DNA from: Perca fluviatilis
Lineage: Eukaryota; Chordata; Actinopteri; Perciformes; Percidae
Assembly (NCBI RefSeq): GCF_010015445.1
Contig: NC_053118.1
Location: 5,349,781-5,413,780, forward strand
Length of the DNA: 64,000 nt
Direction: 5' to 3'
Shown: positions 32,290 through 44,605 of the stretch, piece after piece
Layout of the letters: each line of letters begins with the position of its first letter
Position numbering within the stretch: the stretch's first letter is position 1
Notes under the pieces: generated by a model
The model's database searches: none
Seen by the model: the letters and a program-made list of their open reading frames with translations, nothing else
Told to the model about the DNA's origin: nothing
Made by a program: the position numbers and the translations under genes

Positions 32290-34101
32290 CTATTCCAAAT
32301 ATACTATATGAACGTCAGGCGTTTTGTTAGGAGGAGCAGCTAGCTAGCTATATGTCCCATTCAATACAATGGGAAAAGATCGCTGCTAGCTAGCTACACT
32401 TTCGGCATAACTATAGTAGCTATATTTACAGTTTGAATTTCATCACGGCACTTATATAACCTCTACCCCAAGGTCTTATAAAGCTAACAATGGTGTCAGA
32501 TTTCAATTTAATGAATTTTTGTGAACACTAGCTAGGGGATTCATTAGCTGCGACTGTCCCTTCAATCCTATGTGTACAGATTGCGGCTAGTTAGCTTCAT
32601 TTTTGGCGTAATTAGAGTATATTTACAGTTTGAATTTAGGCATTTAGTAGCCTGACGTGGTCATACTCAGATTCTAGTCAGAATGTGAGTCTGAAACCGC
32701 TCCATTGGGCTGTGATTATGGGGCGTGTTCCAACCAAACCAGGGAAAAAAATGCCTCTGCATTCATTGGATAGACCTCCAACCAATCAGAGCAATCGAAC
32801 TCAACACTGTGTATCGTCTCCATAGCAACCACTCTTTGCACAATGCATTCGTTCTAACTTCCGACTTTTAGACTTTTTTGAAGCTGGATATATCATTTGT
32901 TTCCTGTAAATATAAATGTGGATAACGTTAATGATAGTGACATGCTCGCTACAGTTGCGTTTCTAGAGATGAATCGGCGAAAACACGTTTTATTTCTCCG
33001 ATTCACGACTTTGTTCTAGCGCCGGCGGTCCCTCTCTTCAGTCTCTCTCTATGTCTCTCCACCATATAACGCTCTCTCTTTTCAGTCTCTCTCTATGTCT
33101 CTCCACCATATAACGCTCTCTCTCTTCAGTCTCTCTCTATCTCTCTCCACCATATAACGCTCTCTCTCTTCAGTCTCTCTCTATCTCGCTCCACCATATA
33201 ACGCTACCGTGCTTTCGGGCAGTTGTTGAGGCTCCTCCGCTGAGGATTTTAAAATGAATGCGCTGTCGATATCTTCTGTAACAGACAGGTGGAATCTACA
33301 CATCTCAACAAATTCAACCCAAGCGTTCTTTGGTGACGTGATTGATTCTGTTACTGTTGATCATCTGTCCGACAATCTGATTGGTCCGAACAGATCCTGT
33401 TCGGGCAATAATTGCTTCTCAACGGAGCGACTCCAGAACTAACTTCCCGACCTCGAATTTTGTGGGCGGGGCTAAGTTCGGCTGGCATCCAGGCTAGGCA
33501 TTTAGTAGTCTATTCACCCAAAAAACGGTGACTTTGCGCGGGTACGAAGTGCCACGGGCTGCCAGCCTGACGGAGCTCAATTGAGCTCACAGCAGGCCGT
33601 GGTCTGTGAAGGAAGGCAGGCCAGGCGGTGAGGCAGCAACACAGGCAGCACCGGCCGCTGAAGTCGGACAAAATTTGCAATTAGACATAATTTTTTTGTA
33701 AAATGGCCCATATTTGACCTCTACATAGTTGATTTCTGGCATAAAAGTCTCAGAAGTGAATGTAATGGTAAAATAGCAGATGAACAATGTATACAATTTC
33801 TGAGATCTGCACGACCTAGATTCAGAAGACTAACTAATCTCAGGTCAGTTGTGTAGCCTATGTAAATGTTGGGGCGTGACAAAGAGAGACTAGAGCCAAA
33901 TGAGGAGGAGCCGCCGAGTTGACATCAACTAGGCGGCTTGTTGAGATTTGCCCGTTTTCTGAGGCAGTTTCAAATTGTGAGATTTGCAGAGGAAAGAGGT
34001 GTCATTGGGATTTAGAGGTTCTATGTATGTCCTAGTTACCCACTAAACTGTCATTATTCAACTATGACAAGGTAAAATCGGTTTTGCATTCTATCACCCC
34101 T
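32290..34101 (-). mobile_element. 5'-truncated copy of the AGGGGTGATAGAATG TTAA element, with nested insertion
   Basis: The end GCATTCTATCACCCCT followed by TTAA at 34102-34105, preceded by ACCTGTCATAG-type subterminal sequence, shows the same family as 25040-27165 on the other strand. Near 32340-32480 the 205-bp unit motifs occur in reverse. The opposite terminus is absent. The element at 32648-33496 is inserted in it. Confidence 0.8.
32648..33496. mobile_element. Non-autonomous element, TAGCCTG ends, perfect 9-bp TSD GGCATTTAG
   Basis: It starts TAGCCTGACGTGGTC and ends CATCCAGGCTA. GGCATTTAG occurs at 32639-32647 and again at 33497-33505. A short subterminal hairpin follows the left end (ACTCAGATTC...GAATGTGAGT). 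Inside is an array of four 47-50-bp units (33015-33215; CTCTCCACCATATAACGCTC). No transposase frame. Its termini and 9-bp duplication match the 8.75-kb element at 46364-55110. Confidence 0.88.
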
Positions 34102-34123
34102 TTAAAAAAAAAAATGTCTATGT

Positions 34124-34525
34124 TAGTCTCGCTTTGCCAGACCTTCTTCCACAGCGCTATGGATGAGGGTCTGGCTAGTCCATACAGCATTCCAGGATGG
34201 GAGAAAAACATGCTCTGGTTTATTGTCATATCTTTAAACCAATCACAATCATCATGGGCGGCACTAAGCGGCGGACAGAGCCACCGTGCCACTGCAAAAA
34301 AAGCATCGGGAGGGAACTTATTTTGGTGAAACGTGTAAGTTCAAAAGTTGTTTTTGTTGTGCAGATTGGACAGATAGTCTAGCTAGCTGTCTCAATTTAC
34401 CCTGCAGAGATCTGAGGAGCAGTTAACCAGAGACCTCATAAATCGACCGGAGTTTAAAATTCCAACACAAAGAAAGCATATGGTGAGATCACGTGACCGG
34501 CGAACTGCATGGCTGCTCTAGGCTA
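34124..34525. mobile_element. MITE-like repeat, TAGTCTCGCTTTGCCAGACC end
   Basis: The left end is followed by a hairpin between CCAGACC and GGTCTGG. A possible right end AGGCTA stands at 34520-34525. I did not find a target duplication. A related end occurs at 58035 (TAGTCTTGCATTGCCAGAC). The type is common in fish genomes. Confidence 0.6.
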
Positions 34526-36690
34526 GAGCTCTCCGCCCCATCTCCGTATTTTTGTTGAAATCCAGGTCTATTCTTTTTTATACAACGCCAATCCTTTGAT
34601 CTGTCACCACGGTAACTTAGCGGAATGCCTGCAGGAGCAAAAAAGCAGACCCCGCTGCAGTTTAACCGAGCAAAGAACTCTGCCAACGACGCTAGCATGG
34701 TGACGGCTAGCGAGGTTTCGGATGCTAACGCAGATCTACAGTACAGGCCAAAAGTTTGGACACACCTTCTCATTCAAGGTGTTTCTTTATTTTCATGACT
34801 ATTCACATTGTAGATTCTCACTGAAGGCATCAAAACTATGAATGAACACATATGGAATTATGTACTTAACAAAAAAGTGTGAAATAAATTCTTCAAAGTA
34901 GCCACCCTTTGCTTTTTTGATAACTCTGCAAACCCTTGGTGTTCTCTCAATGAGCTTCATGAGGTAGTCACCTGAAATGGTTTTCACAAGCAAAGGGTGG
35001 CTACTTTGAAGAATCTAAAATATAAGACATGTTTTCACTTATTTCACAATTTTTCATGCTCTCATAAAACGATGGATTGGAAAGTTTGTAAGTACACCAG
35101 AAGTTTATGAACACTTGCCTGCTCTCTTCAGCTCTCTGTTGCTGCTGCTGCTGCTACCTGCAGTTAGACGAGTGCTTAGGGCCGTCTATAAATTACTACA
35201 CCGAAAAGAGTTACAACAAAAATATTTATTAATTCAATGATTAAATAAGGTAATGTCTCCAAACTTTTTTTTATGAGAGCATAACCTATTTGTACTACTT
35301 GTAGACGTTTGGTATCATTTCGGGCATTATTAGTGGGGTAATTTACGAGATACAAACGTGGGTCCGTTAGCCCCTGCGCTAAGCTATTCAGCTGATAACG
35401 CTACTCTAGTTAACTCTTCCAATGTAAGACCCAGGTGAAAAAAGCTTCTGGGGGGGTGTTTGGCTCGAGGTCATGGTGCAAAGGACCCTAGGGTGAATTA
35501 CTCCGAACCATCACTTTAAATCAGGACAGATCGGAGGTCAACCACACAAAAGCCCAAAAACACATATCGGACATGTTTAATGCAGTTGTGGAATCCCACG
35601 ATCTTACGATATGGAGAATGCACAATCCTACTAGCAAGGATTAGACCTTTTTTTTCCCACACGTCAACGCACCCACTCCCGAATTGATTATATATTGTGC
35701 TCCAATGTACTTAAGGCAATGTTCCACACAACAGCAATGGAACCAGCAATCATGTCTGACCACAGTGCACTGATAACCACATTCCATTGTGATGTTAGGA
35801 GAAAAATCTAGAAGGTGGCAATTCAATAATTCCCTTCTCCAAAACACAGCTTTTAATACAGAATTTGGAGCCAAACTAGCAGAGTTCATATCAATCAATA
35901 CTGGCTCAGTTTCGGACCCGGAGGACATCTGGCAAGCCACTAAAGGATTTATTAGAGATTTCACATCTTCCTTTGCAGCAAATTTGAAGAAAAAGAGAGA
36001 GGCAAGGATTGTGGAGTTGGAAGAATGTTGTAAATCGTTAGAGCAATCTCTTAAGACTTGTTTTTCTAAATCTACACATACTCTTTTAGTTACAAATTGA
36101 GCAGAGCTAAATGATTTGCTAAAAAGGAGAGCTGAATTCATAATGCACAGAGTGAGGCAAAATTACTATTTTAATGGCTGTAAAACAAGCAAATAGCTAG
36201 CTCTGAAATTAAAACAAAGAGATTCCAGAGCTGCTATCAATAGCATCCGCACGGACCGAGGTAGCTCAACGAATCCTAAAGAGATCACTGCCACTTTCCA
36301 ATTCTTTTATTCAAAGCTGTATGAATCCTCCTGCAATCCAGATCCGACGCAGGGCCAAAAGTTCCTAAGAGAGCTAAACCTGCCTCTTCTTGACCCAGAG
36401 GAGGCAGAAGAAGTGGGTCAACCTATTACGTTAGAGTAACTCAAATCAGCGTTAAAAACAGCTAAGAAAGGGAAAACACCGGGGTTGGACGGAATTCCAT
36501 TGAAACTCTTAATACAGTTCTTTGACACACTAGGACCTATCATTTCACAAACTTTAACCTCGGCCATAGAGAGGGGCACCTTTCATCAACAAACCAACAC
36601 TGCACTAATTTCGGTCATACACAAAAAGGGCAAAGATCCTACGGAGTGTTCAAATTACAGGCCCATCAGCTTCATTGGGACTGATATTAA
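34526..36690 (+). pseudogene. Tx1/L1-like LINE, internally deleted, split by a Tc1-like element
   Basis: ATG 34625 starts a short ORF1-like N-terminus (MPAGAKKQTPLQFNRAKN) that stops at a Tc1-like insertion at 34739. ORF2 appears from about 35660 with SRIDYILCSNV and MSDHSALITTF (end of the endonuclease), a linker (35789-36100), then TPGLDGIPLKLL and YRPISFIGTDIK of the RT N-terminus. The RT stops abruptly at 36686, where a TTAA element begins. Stops, frameshifts and missing middle parts make it a pseudogene. Confidence 0.78.
34739..35270. mobile_element. Tc1/mariner-like fragment
   Basis: CAGTACAGGCCAAAAGTTTG follows TA, the Tc1 target dinucleotide. On the minus strand LMKLIERTPRVCRVIKKAKG and a neighbouring aromatic stretch are readable, without a full transposase. 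The right border is uncertain. A second fragment lies at 14330-14500. Confidence 0.6.
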
Positions 36691-39600
36691 AGGGGTGATA
36701 GAATGCAAAACCGATTTTACCCTGTCATAGTTGAATAACGATAGTTCGGTGGGTAAATAGGACATAAATAGAAGCTCAAAATCCCATTGACACCCCTTTA
36801 CTATGAAAATCTCATATTTTGAAACTGCCGCTGAAATCGGGCGAATCTCAACAAAGCTGGAAGTTGACGTCAACCTCCCAAAAACCGGAACCTTTGTCAG
36901 CCCATGGGTGTATTAAGAGAACGGTCACGCCCCAACATTTACATAAGCTACACAACTGACCTGAGATCACGTAGTCTTCTGAATCTAGCTAGGTCACGCA
37001 GATCTTTTCCATTACAAAATTCACTTCTGAAACTTTTTAATGCGAGAAATCAACTATGTAAAGCTCAAATATGGGCTGCTTTACGAAAATGGATGGCTAA
37101 TTGCAAATTTTGTCCGACTGTGTGTCGGAGTTCAGCGCCGGTGCTGCCTGTGTAGCTGCCTCGCCGCCCGGCCTACCTTCCTTCACAGACCCCGGCCTGC
37201 TGTGAGGTACTTGGAGCTGCGTCACGACTGGCAGCCCACAGCACTCCATACCCGCGCCAAGTCACCATCTCTTGGGCTAATGACAACCAAATGCCCCTGC
37301 CCTGACAGAGCTCCAGGGCCTGCAAGTCTCCTCTTCCTGCTAGCTAAATGCCCGGTGTATGTGAGTGAGAGCGCGGTCAGCGAGCTTGTTACGCCAGCAA
37401 TCTCTTACCACAGGTTTCAGTTAATCTTTTAATGTGTGTAATTATAATGTGTTGAGTTATTTAAACAAACGATTGGGGAAATAAACGCCGCTTGTCCGCG
37501 AGTCTCATTGATAGAGCCTGCTGCTGGATGTAGCTCTATCAATGAGAGCTAGCTAGCCTCCTCTTAGAATTCCTCTGAAATTCACAAATATTCATTAAGG
37601 CGAGACACTACAGGTGAATAGGGTAACATTTTAAAATAATAGATATCACCATGAAACTTCCTCAGTTGATTACTTACATAAGTATATAAAAAAAATGTAT
37701 TACAAGTTTTTGAAATGTGTATGTTTAATTATGCAAATTAGGCATTATCTCATTAAATATGCGCGATTTTGCATATATTTTCGGTAGATAGATCTGAACA
37801 TATGATAAAGCCAGGTGCAAAATTATTTTTTCATTTTGTTTACACACAAGATGAAAACAAAATTACAGAGGGATTTCAGGATATCTGCTTTCATTACCTA
37901 GAAAATCCAAATATACTGTCCATAGCCTTAAAAAATCGATTTTCGCTATATCTTTTTGCTTAAAATGTCACATAAATCAGGCCAGGAATGATTTATTAAC
38001 AAATCCCTCTGTAAATATCTTCAGAATACTGCTAAGTGTATAACTGGAAAGTTTGGTGTACATAGGTGCTACATAGGCTGAGATGTTTATACTGGAGAAT
38101 GACAAAAACCTCATTTTGAGAAAACGGCATTTAAAGATTTAAATAGGGGAATTTAATACATTTCTATTGGAAAAATTGCTCAAAAACCGAATAAATGCCC
38201 AGGCCCTTAGTAATAATAATACAGAATATTTCAAGCTCATGAAAATTGATTATTTAATAAAATGGCAGGCATATAAGGCCTACAAGTGCAGTAACTCATT
38301 GAATTAACATTTGCGTATCATGCACAAAGTTGCCAACAAAACCCACGCTAGACAGTTGTATGGACAGAACAAGACCAACAGTAGATGTCACAGCTTTCTA
38401 AAGTCTAATTGTCCACTCCAGCACCATATGTAGGCTAGTTTAGCTGTGCTTAGACTCTTGAGCCTATGTTTTACACTGGCAGTTGTGACAGCCTCAGCTT
38501 TCGAGATCCTGAGCATTTCAGTTTCTCTCGTTGAATTGACCATCACAACTGTTCTCTGAAGCCACAACTTCTCCATAACAGACAGCATGGCAGAGGCACC
38601 TTCATCAAGGTGGAGATGGCCATACTTAACAGAAAGCATGGCAGAGGCACCTTCATTGAAGGTGAAGATGGCCATACTTGCTGCTGCCTCAAGCTTACTT
38701 TCCCCACAAAACAGTCCCCTCAGTCAGCCGATGGAGAAGCTAACTAACCAGGCTCCCATCAGCACCGGTTCATAACAACACAACAGAACCAAACTAATTA
38801 TGAATCATTCAAAAGACCAATATTTAGAACATTGGAGAAAGCAAACCAAGTAGACTAAATTGTTATTTGACCACCAACTAGGTCAGACAGACAGGTCAGT
38901 GAGAGAGAGAGAGACAGGCTCAGTGACCACCAGCTGGGTCAGACAGAGATGCATTTCCTCCTCCACTGGGAAAAACTATCTTCACTAAGAGAATTACACC
39001 TTGGAAAAATAGCCAAAAAAATAAAACTTCCCAAAGTTACCACCAGAAAAGAAGCTGGTAGTTCTCCTAGGAGACAGCAGCTCTACTGACAGCTAAATAT
39101 GGATCTGTCTGCCACAGCCTGAGGGACTCACAACCACTTAGGATCCCAAAATTATAGATTTGTTTAGTAGCCTATTATATAGTAATTATATTATACAACC
39201 ATTTTAACTGTTGTGTAATGTAATTGTTTTGTAATATAGTGTGTTGTATCGCGATCAGTACAGTGTAGTTAGTATATATGTGACACATATGACATGTAGG
39301 CTATATGACTTTGTGTAAACTGCTTCTGCAGAGAGAGGGTCTGATTACCTCCGCTGTCCGAAAACTCCTGTTTTCTGAACGACAGTTGACACATCGACGT
39401 ACTATGTGAAGGCATTTCATCATCTGCTGTCTTAGTGTGTAATCCCCTGGGTCTTCTTACTAATAACAACTGTTTTCGTCTTCTCTGAGGTGATTTTCGA
39501 CCGTTTTCGACGCATTTATTTTGACATTCTGAACTACCGCGGAAATGTCAGAGCGCGTCACGTGACCATTCTAAGTGAATCACGTTGTCAGGAATTGTCA

Positions 39601-41332
39601 TCAGCCAATGAGATTGCGCATTTAGCGCTAAATCCCCCCTTTTACTTTCACGATTGGTTGCTGATGAAAAGGAAATGACCATATTTGGATCCAACAGCAT
39701 TGTAGAGGAGAGAGAGAGCTTTCCAACGGTATATGAGATGACAGGGTGCAGACAGCGATCGTGAGCGCGGGATGATTTAGAACGCCAACTTCTGTTGAAT
39801 TTAGGAGAAATCTACCGACGCAAACTGACAAAGTTTAGTAAAATAAAGACCTAAATGTGTATTTTTGACTTTTTTTCACCTAAAGTCTGAAAGAAGATAT
39901 GTAATTGAACACAAATAGCCAAAAATCTAAAAATTGACCATTGAAAAAAAACTGATGTTTTTGCCTGCCGTGTCTCGCCTTAACTTGAAATCGGACACCG
40001 TTGTTAGCTTTATGAGATATTTAGCTAGATGTCATATATGTGGCATGACGAAATTCAAACTGTAAATATACTCGAATTACGACCAAAAATGAAGCTAACT
40101 ATCTGTGATTTGTAGCTAGCTACACAGGTAGCTAGCTAGGATTGAAGAGACAGTTGCAGCTAACGGAAGCCCTACTCTTCACAAATATTCATTAATTTGA
40201 AATCGGACACCGTTGTTAACTTTATAAGACATTTAGCTATATGTTGTATACGTGGCGTGACGAAATTCAAACTGTAAATATACTCGGAATGACGCCGAAA
40301 ATGAAGCTAACTATCCGTGATTTGTAGCTACACAGGTAGCTAGGATTGAAGGGACAGTTGCAGCTAACGGAAGCCCTACTCTTCACAAATATTCATTAAT
40401 TTGAAATCTGACACCGTTGTTAACTTTATAAGATATGTATCTAGATGTTGTAAACGTGGCTTGACGAAATTCAAACTGTAAATATACTCGGAATGAAGCC
40501 GAATATGAAGCTCACTATCCGTGATTTGTAGCTACAAATCTACATCCAGCCGCAGGCTCTATCAATGGGACTCGTGGACAAGCGGCGATTATTTCCCCAA
40601 TTGTTTGTTTAAATAACTCAACACATTATAATTACACACATTAAAAGATTAACTGGAACTGTGGTGAGAGATTGCTGGCGTAACAAGCTCGCTGACCGCG
40701 CTCTCACTCACATACACCGGGCAGGAAGAGGGGAGTTGCAAGCCCTGGAGCTCTGTCAGGGCAGGGGCATTTGGTTGTCATTAGCCCAAGAGACGGTGAC
40801 TTTGCGCGGGTATGGAGTGCAGTGGACTGCCAGCTCCAAGTACCTCATAGCAGGCCGGGGTCTGTGAAGGAAGGCAGGCCGGGCGGCGAGGCAGCAACAC
40901 AGGCAGCACCGGCGCTGAACTCCGACACACAGTCGGATAAAAGTTGCAGTTAGCCATCCATTTTCGTAAAGCGGTCCATATTTGAGCTTTACATAGTTGA
41001 TTTCTCGCATAAAAAAGTTTCAGAAGTGAATTTTGTGATGGAATAGCCCGATAAACAATGTATAACTTTGCAGTGTCTGAAATATGAGAGTCTCCCATGT
41101 GTTTCTATGTAGTTTGCTCAAACCAATCAGCACGTAGCTCATTCGGAATATTAATGAGCATACCATATTTGGAAGAAAAGCTCTTGTTCCAAAAAGAGCC
41201 ATATTCACAGGGTAGTTCAGGGCCTAATAAAATAGCATTCGGGCAATTTTCAGCCCAACCAATGTTACATACCCTATTAGGAGACCTTAAGGAACAGTGT
41301 AAAATACCCTATATAATCATTCTATCACCCCT
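36691..41332 (+). mobile_element. TTAA-flanked transposon, 4.6 kb, containing a second TTAA element
   Basis: AGGGGTGATAGAATGC at the left and CATTCTATCACCCCT at the right are each flanked by TTAA (36687-36690, 41333-41336). Tandem units of about 203 bp occur at 39990-40540. The left border cuts a LINE reading frame. Removing the nested element at 37599-39979 gives about 2.3 kb, close to the 2.1-kb copy at 25040-27165. Confidence 0.9.
37599..39979. mobile_element. Nested TTAA-flanked element, 2.38 kb, GGCGAGACAC ends
   Basis: Left end GGCGAGACACTACAGG follows TTAA 37595-37598; right end CCTGCCGTGTCTCGCC precedes TTAA 39980-39983. The neighbouring tandem units near 40182-40215 and 40381-40410 contain the uninterrupted target (CACAAATATTCATTAATTTG), an in-window empty site. 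No transposase was recognised; a 51-bp tandem duplication lies at 38586-38690 (GCAGAGGCACCTTCAT). Confidence 0.88.
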
Positions 41333-41336
41333 TTAA

Positions 41337-42245
41337 GTTTAGGGTTAGGGGATTGGTCATGTACATGTAAGCATGGACGCCTGGCCAATAGTAGTGTGTG
41401 AACACTATTGAAGGGCAGGTCTTGGCGTGGCCATAGTGGGATTCGTAATATCGCAACCCGGGAAGCTGCGCCAATGCGGGACCTGAACGTACATTACGTA
41501 GGGGGGGGGGGGGGCAAACGTTAGTCAATATCGAGAGGTTTGATGCACAAGGTCTGCGGTACTCTGTCATTGCAAATGTAGTGGTTAACAGTTCATCTCC
41601 ATGCATATACAGACTACCTTTAACAATTCTCTACTATAAACAAACTTCTTAACCCCGCTGACCACAGGGGACAGCAGAGAGAAATGAGAGAGTGACTGAG
41701 AGGGTGGAGGGGGGTAGGCAGGTATGGTGGTTGAAAGAGCAGGGGAGGTGGTCAGGTTGTTGTAAATGGTGTCATAGGCGCCGATTGATGTTTTCCACCG
41801 TGAGTGCTCACAGGCGTACGTCGTTTAAAAAAAAAAAAAAGTAGTCAATAGTTGTTTGCATTTCAAAATCTTAGGAAATGGACAGCGGCCGACACGAACA
41901 CACGCGCCTATTAACTCGATAATAAAGCCGTAAAGCAGGCTTTCAACTCAGGACAGCGCCACTTCTCACAAATACAGATAGGATTGGAGATGAGAAGTTT
42001 AACTGACATGTAACCGCCATCAGCTTTGTGGGAAATTAAGAATCAATGACACCGACATAACCAGTCACACTATGACAGACTCTCCACTTAGCTTCAACTG
42101 CAATGTTTAATTGCACGGTATCAGCGCCTATGAATGGTGTTGATTTTGGATTGAAAAAGTGGGAGAAAGAGTTACATTTGTCCACTCTGAAGGTTGTAGA
42201 AACTTTGTCAGGTGGGTTAAGAAGTTTGTTTATTGTAGAACACCG
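41337..42245. other. No gene recognised
   Basis: Contains a 14-base G run (41501-41514) and an A run near 41828. Open frames lack known motifs. Confidence 0.4.
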
Positions 42246-44605
42246 GAGGCCTGTACTACGAAGCAGGATTTGGCGTAAGCGAGCTAACTTCAGGTTCAAC
42301 CCAGGGTTTTCTGTATCAAGAAGGTGGATCACTTGTTATCGGGTTCAATCGCCATGGTAACTCATGCTGAACGCCTAACCTAGTCGGGAGTAGGTTAAGT
42401 TGGAGATCAGAGATCAACCGGTGTTAAAGCACCGCCTACTGACCAATCAATACTCTGTTGATAACGGCGTCACCGTTCTTAAAGAAGATCAGGCAGACCT
42501 CGGTGCAGAGAGAGAGAGAGGGAGGGGGAGAGAGAGGGGAGAGAGGGGTGCGCTCATAAAAATTAAAACCTTTAGAGACCGACAATCCCGTTAACATTCC
42601 CTGATGGGTATTTTTATGAAATATATATATTTTAATAGGAGGGAATTACAAATCGGCTATTTGTCGGCTTCTTGAGCCGTGTGTCGCCAATGCGCACATC
42701 GGTTTGAATTATGTTTTTATATGTTTTATTTCACGATCGCTTACCACTGCTGGGGTGGCAACTGAAATAATAGGCTGAAGCACAAGCGTAATTATGGTCA
42801 GATCTTGGTCCTGACTGATGGGGAAGTGACCAGTGTAGTCTAATGTAGGCTATTATAGTGGGTGTACTGTATATTGGCCAGAATCTGCCTTTGGGGCCGG
42901 AGGGGGGCATGTCATAGTGGGGGGGCCTGGGTGTCCTCCCCCAGGGAAGTTTTAAGCATCAACGACTTCATTTCCTGCATTTCCATACACTTTAATGCAC
43001 CAATTTATGGTAAAAATACCTTTATTCAGCCTGTATATATGTTAAGAAAAAAGCACGGATGACAATTCAAAATTTAGCAAAAATATAATGTAGGGCTGGA
43101 CCAGAATATTCAAATATTCGTTCGGTGGGTTGGTATTCGATTTGAAAATTTGACATTCGAATATTCGTTTTTTTTTATTTTTTTATTTTTTTTTTATTTA
43201 TTTTCTGCATTTATCTCTCGTTCACACTCCAGTCCAGTTGGTGGCGGTAATGCACATTTAAGTTTGTTTGCCAACCGCCAATAAACTACAAAGAAGAAGA
43301 AGAAGATACTAAACTACCGATATTATGGGATTCTTCACCTTTCCCATTTTCTTCACTAGCGGAGCCAGTTGATATATCAAACTCTTGCCGAAACCAGTCG
43401 GGAGAAGAGCAAAAACACACGATGACGCCCACTTCGAGCATTTAGCAAGCTGGGCAGAGAAGCTAGCGGCGATAACAAGTGCGGAAATGGAAAACTATTT
43501 CGCGTTTTCCGTTGTGATTTGGCCAGAAACCTCAACATTGTGAGGCGAAGAGATCGTTTTGGAATATAAAGCTTGGATATTACATTTCCTTGGACTCTTG
43601 GGGATTTATGAAAATCAAGTTTTGGTCAAAATACCACTTTGTTGCTGAAAGGACAATGAAAACAGGTATGCATGCACTCTCGGCAGCGCCGATTACGGCT
43701 GAATTGTTTTATTTTCTGTTACTTTGTAACAGTTGTGTACATGGCTGTATATTTTAAAGATTTAATGCTATAAAGTTATAAAAACGCTCATGAGTGGAAG
43801 TTTTATCGAGGTTACAGCGACGCCCCAGTCAAGTGTCCTGTTGACGGGACGGTGATCCTTGAGAGGTTAAAAGTTTATTAATTCTGAACGCGTCTGGCCT
43901 GTCTATCTATATTGCACCAAATACAACACTGCACTCCCTTGTGAAGTCGTTTGGATGAAAGGTTCTCAAAATAATCAAAATGCTAACAAACAGACACATA
44001 GAGATTCCTGCCTTTATTAGAGATAATATGTTCAGCCCCCTCTCTCCTAAGCTTCGAATATTCGATACTCATTACTACCGAAGCTTCGAAGCTCAAAAAA
44101 TGGTATTCGGACCAGCCCTAATATAATGGAAAGTAGCATATGTTGTTACGTGTCATCATATTTTTAAGTGGGTATAGCCTATATAGAAATCCTGGAGCTT
44201 ACTATCACGTAGACCACACCACTCGAAGTGATATTGATAGGATAAGCGTTGTGATTTACGTAAAACAGCGTCGGCTTTTTTGCCAGCTTTCCTTCCTGCT
44301 TTCCTTCCTGCATTTTGCCTGTAAAACCGTGTTTGTGTTCTTCATATTTATGTAGAATTATAGTTTGCTCTTCTTGTTTAAAATATGCGGCTCTGGTAGA
44401 TGTTTGCGATTGGTCGTGGTGTGCAAAGACCGCCTCTTTTATGTGAACGCGCGCGCCTCTGAATTGGGAAACCCTGAGTTGACTGAACAAGTTGATAACC
44501 AGCGTCGTGATACAGCTTATGCGGGACCGCGCTTGTTAGGTTAGGTGAAGCCATTATCTGAAAGAGATCCAGGGCATGTTGATCTTGCTTCGTAGTACAG
44601 GCCTC
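42246..44605 (+). mobile_element. Harbinger-like DNA element with 20-bp TIRs, hAT nested inside
   Basis: GAGGCCTGTACTACGAAGCA at the left and its inverse at the right are exact over 20 bases. Internal sequence matches the fragment at 8697-9190. No clear target duplication is visible, and no transposase frame is preserved. Superfamily is from memory of similar fish termini and is uncertain. A GA-rich tract lies at 42506-42545. Confidence 0.8.
43091..44120. mobile_element. Complete hAT-type element, 1030 bp, 8-bp TSD ATATAATG
   Basis: Termini TAGGGCTGGACCAGAATATT and the inverse TGGTATTCGGACCAGCCCTA match with a few differences. ATATAATG stands at 43083-43090 and 44121-44128. No transposase frame. 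Inserted into the Harbinger-like element. Confidence 0.95.

Noticed and set aside
34115..34534. A 9-bp duplication around the TAGTCTCG repeat
   Set aside because: The nine bases before 34124 and after 34525 do not match, so I do not place this repeat firmly in the 9-bp family.
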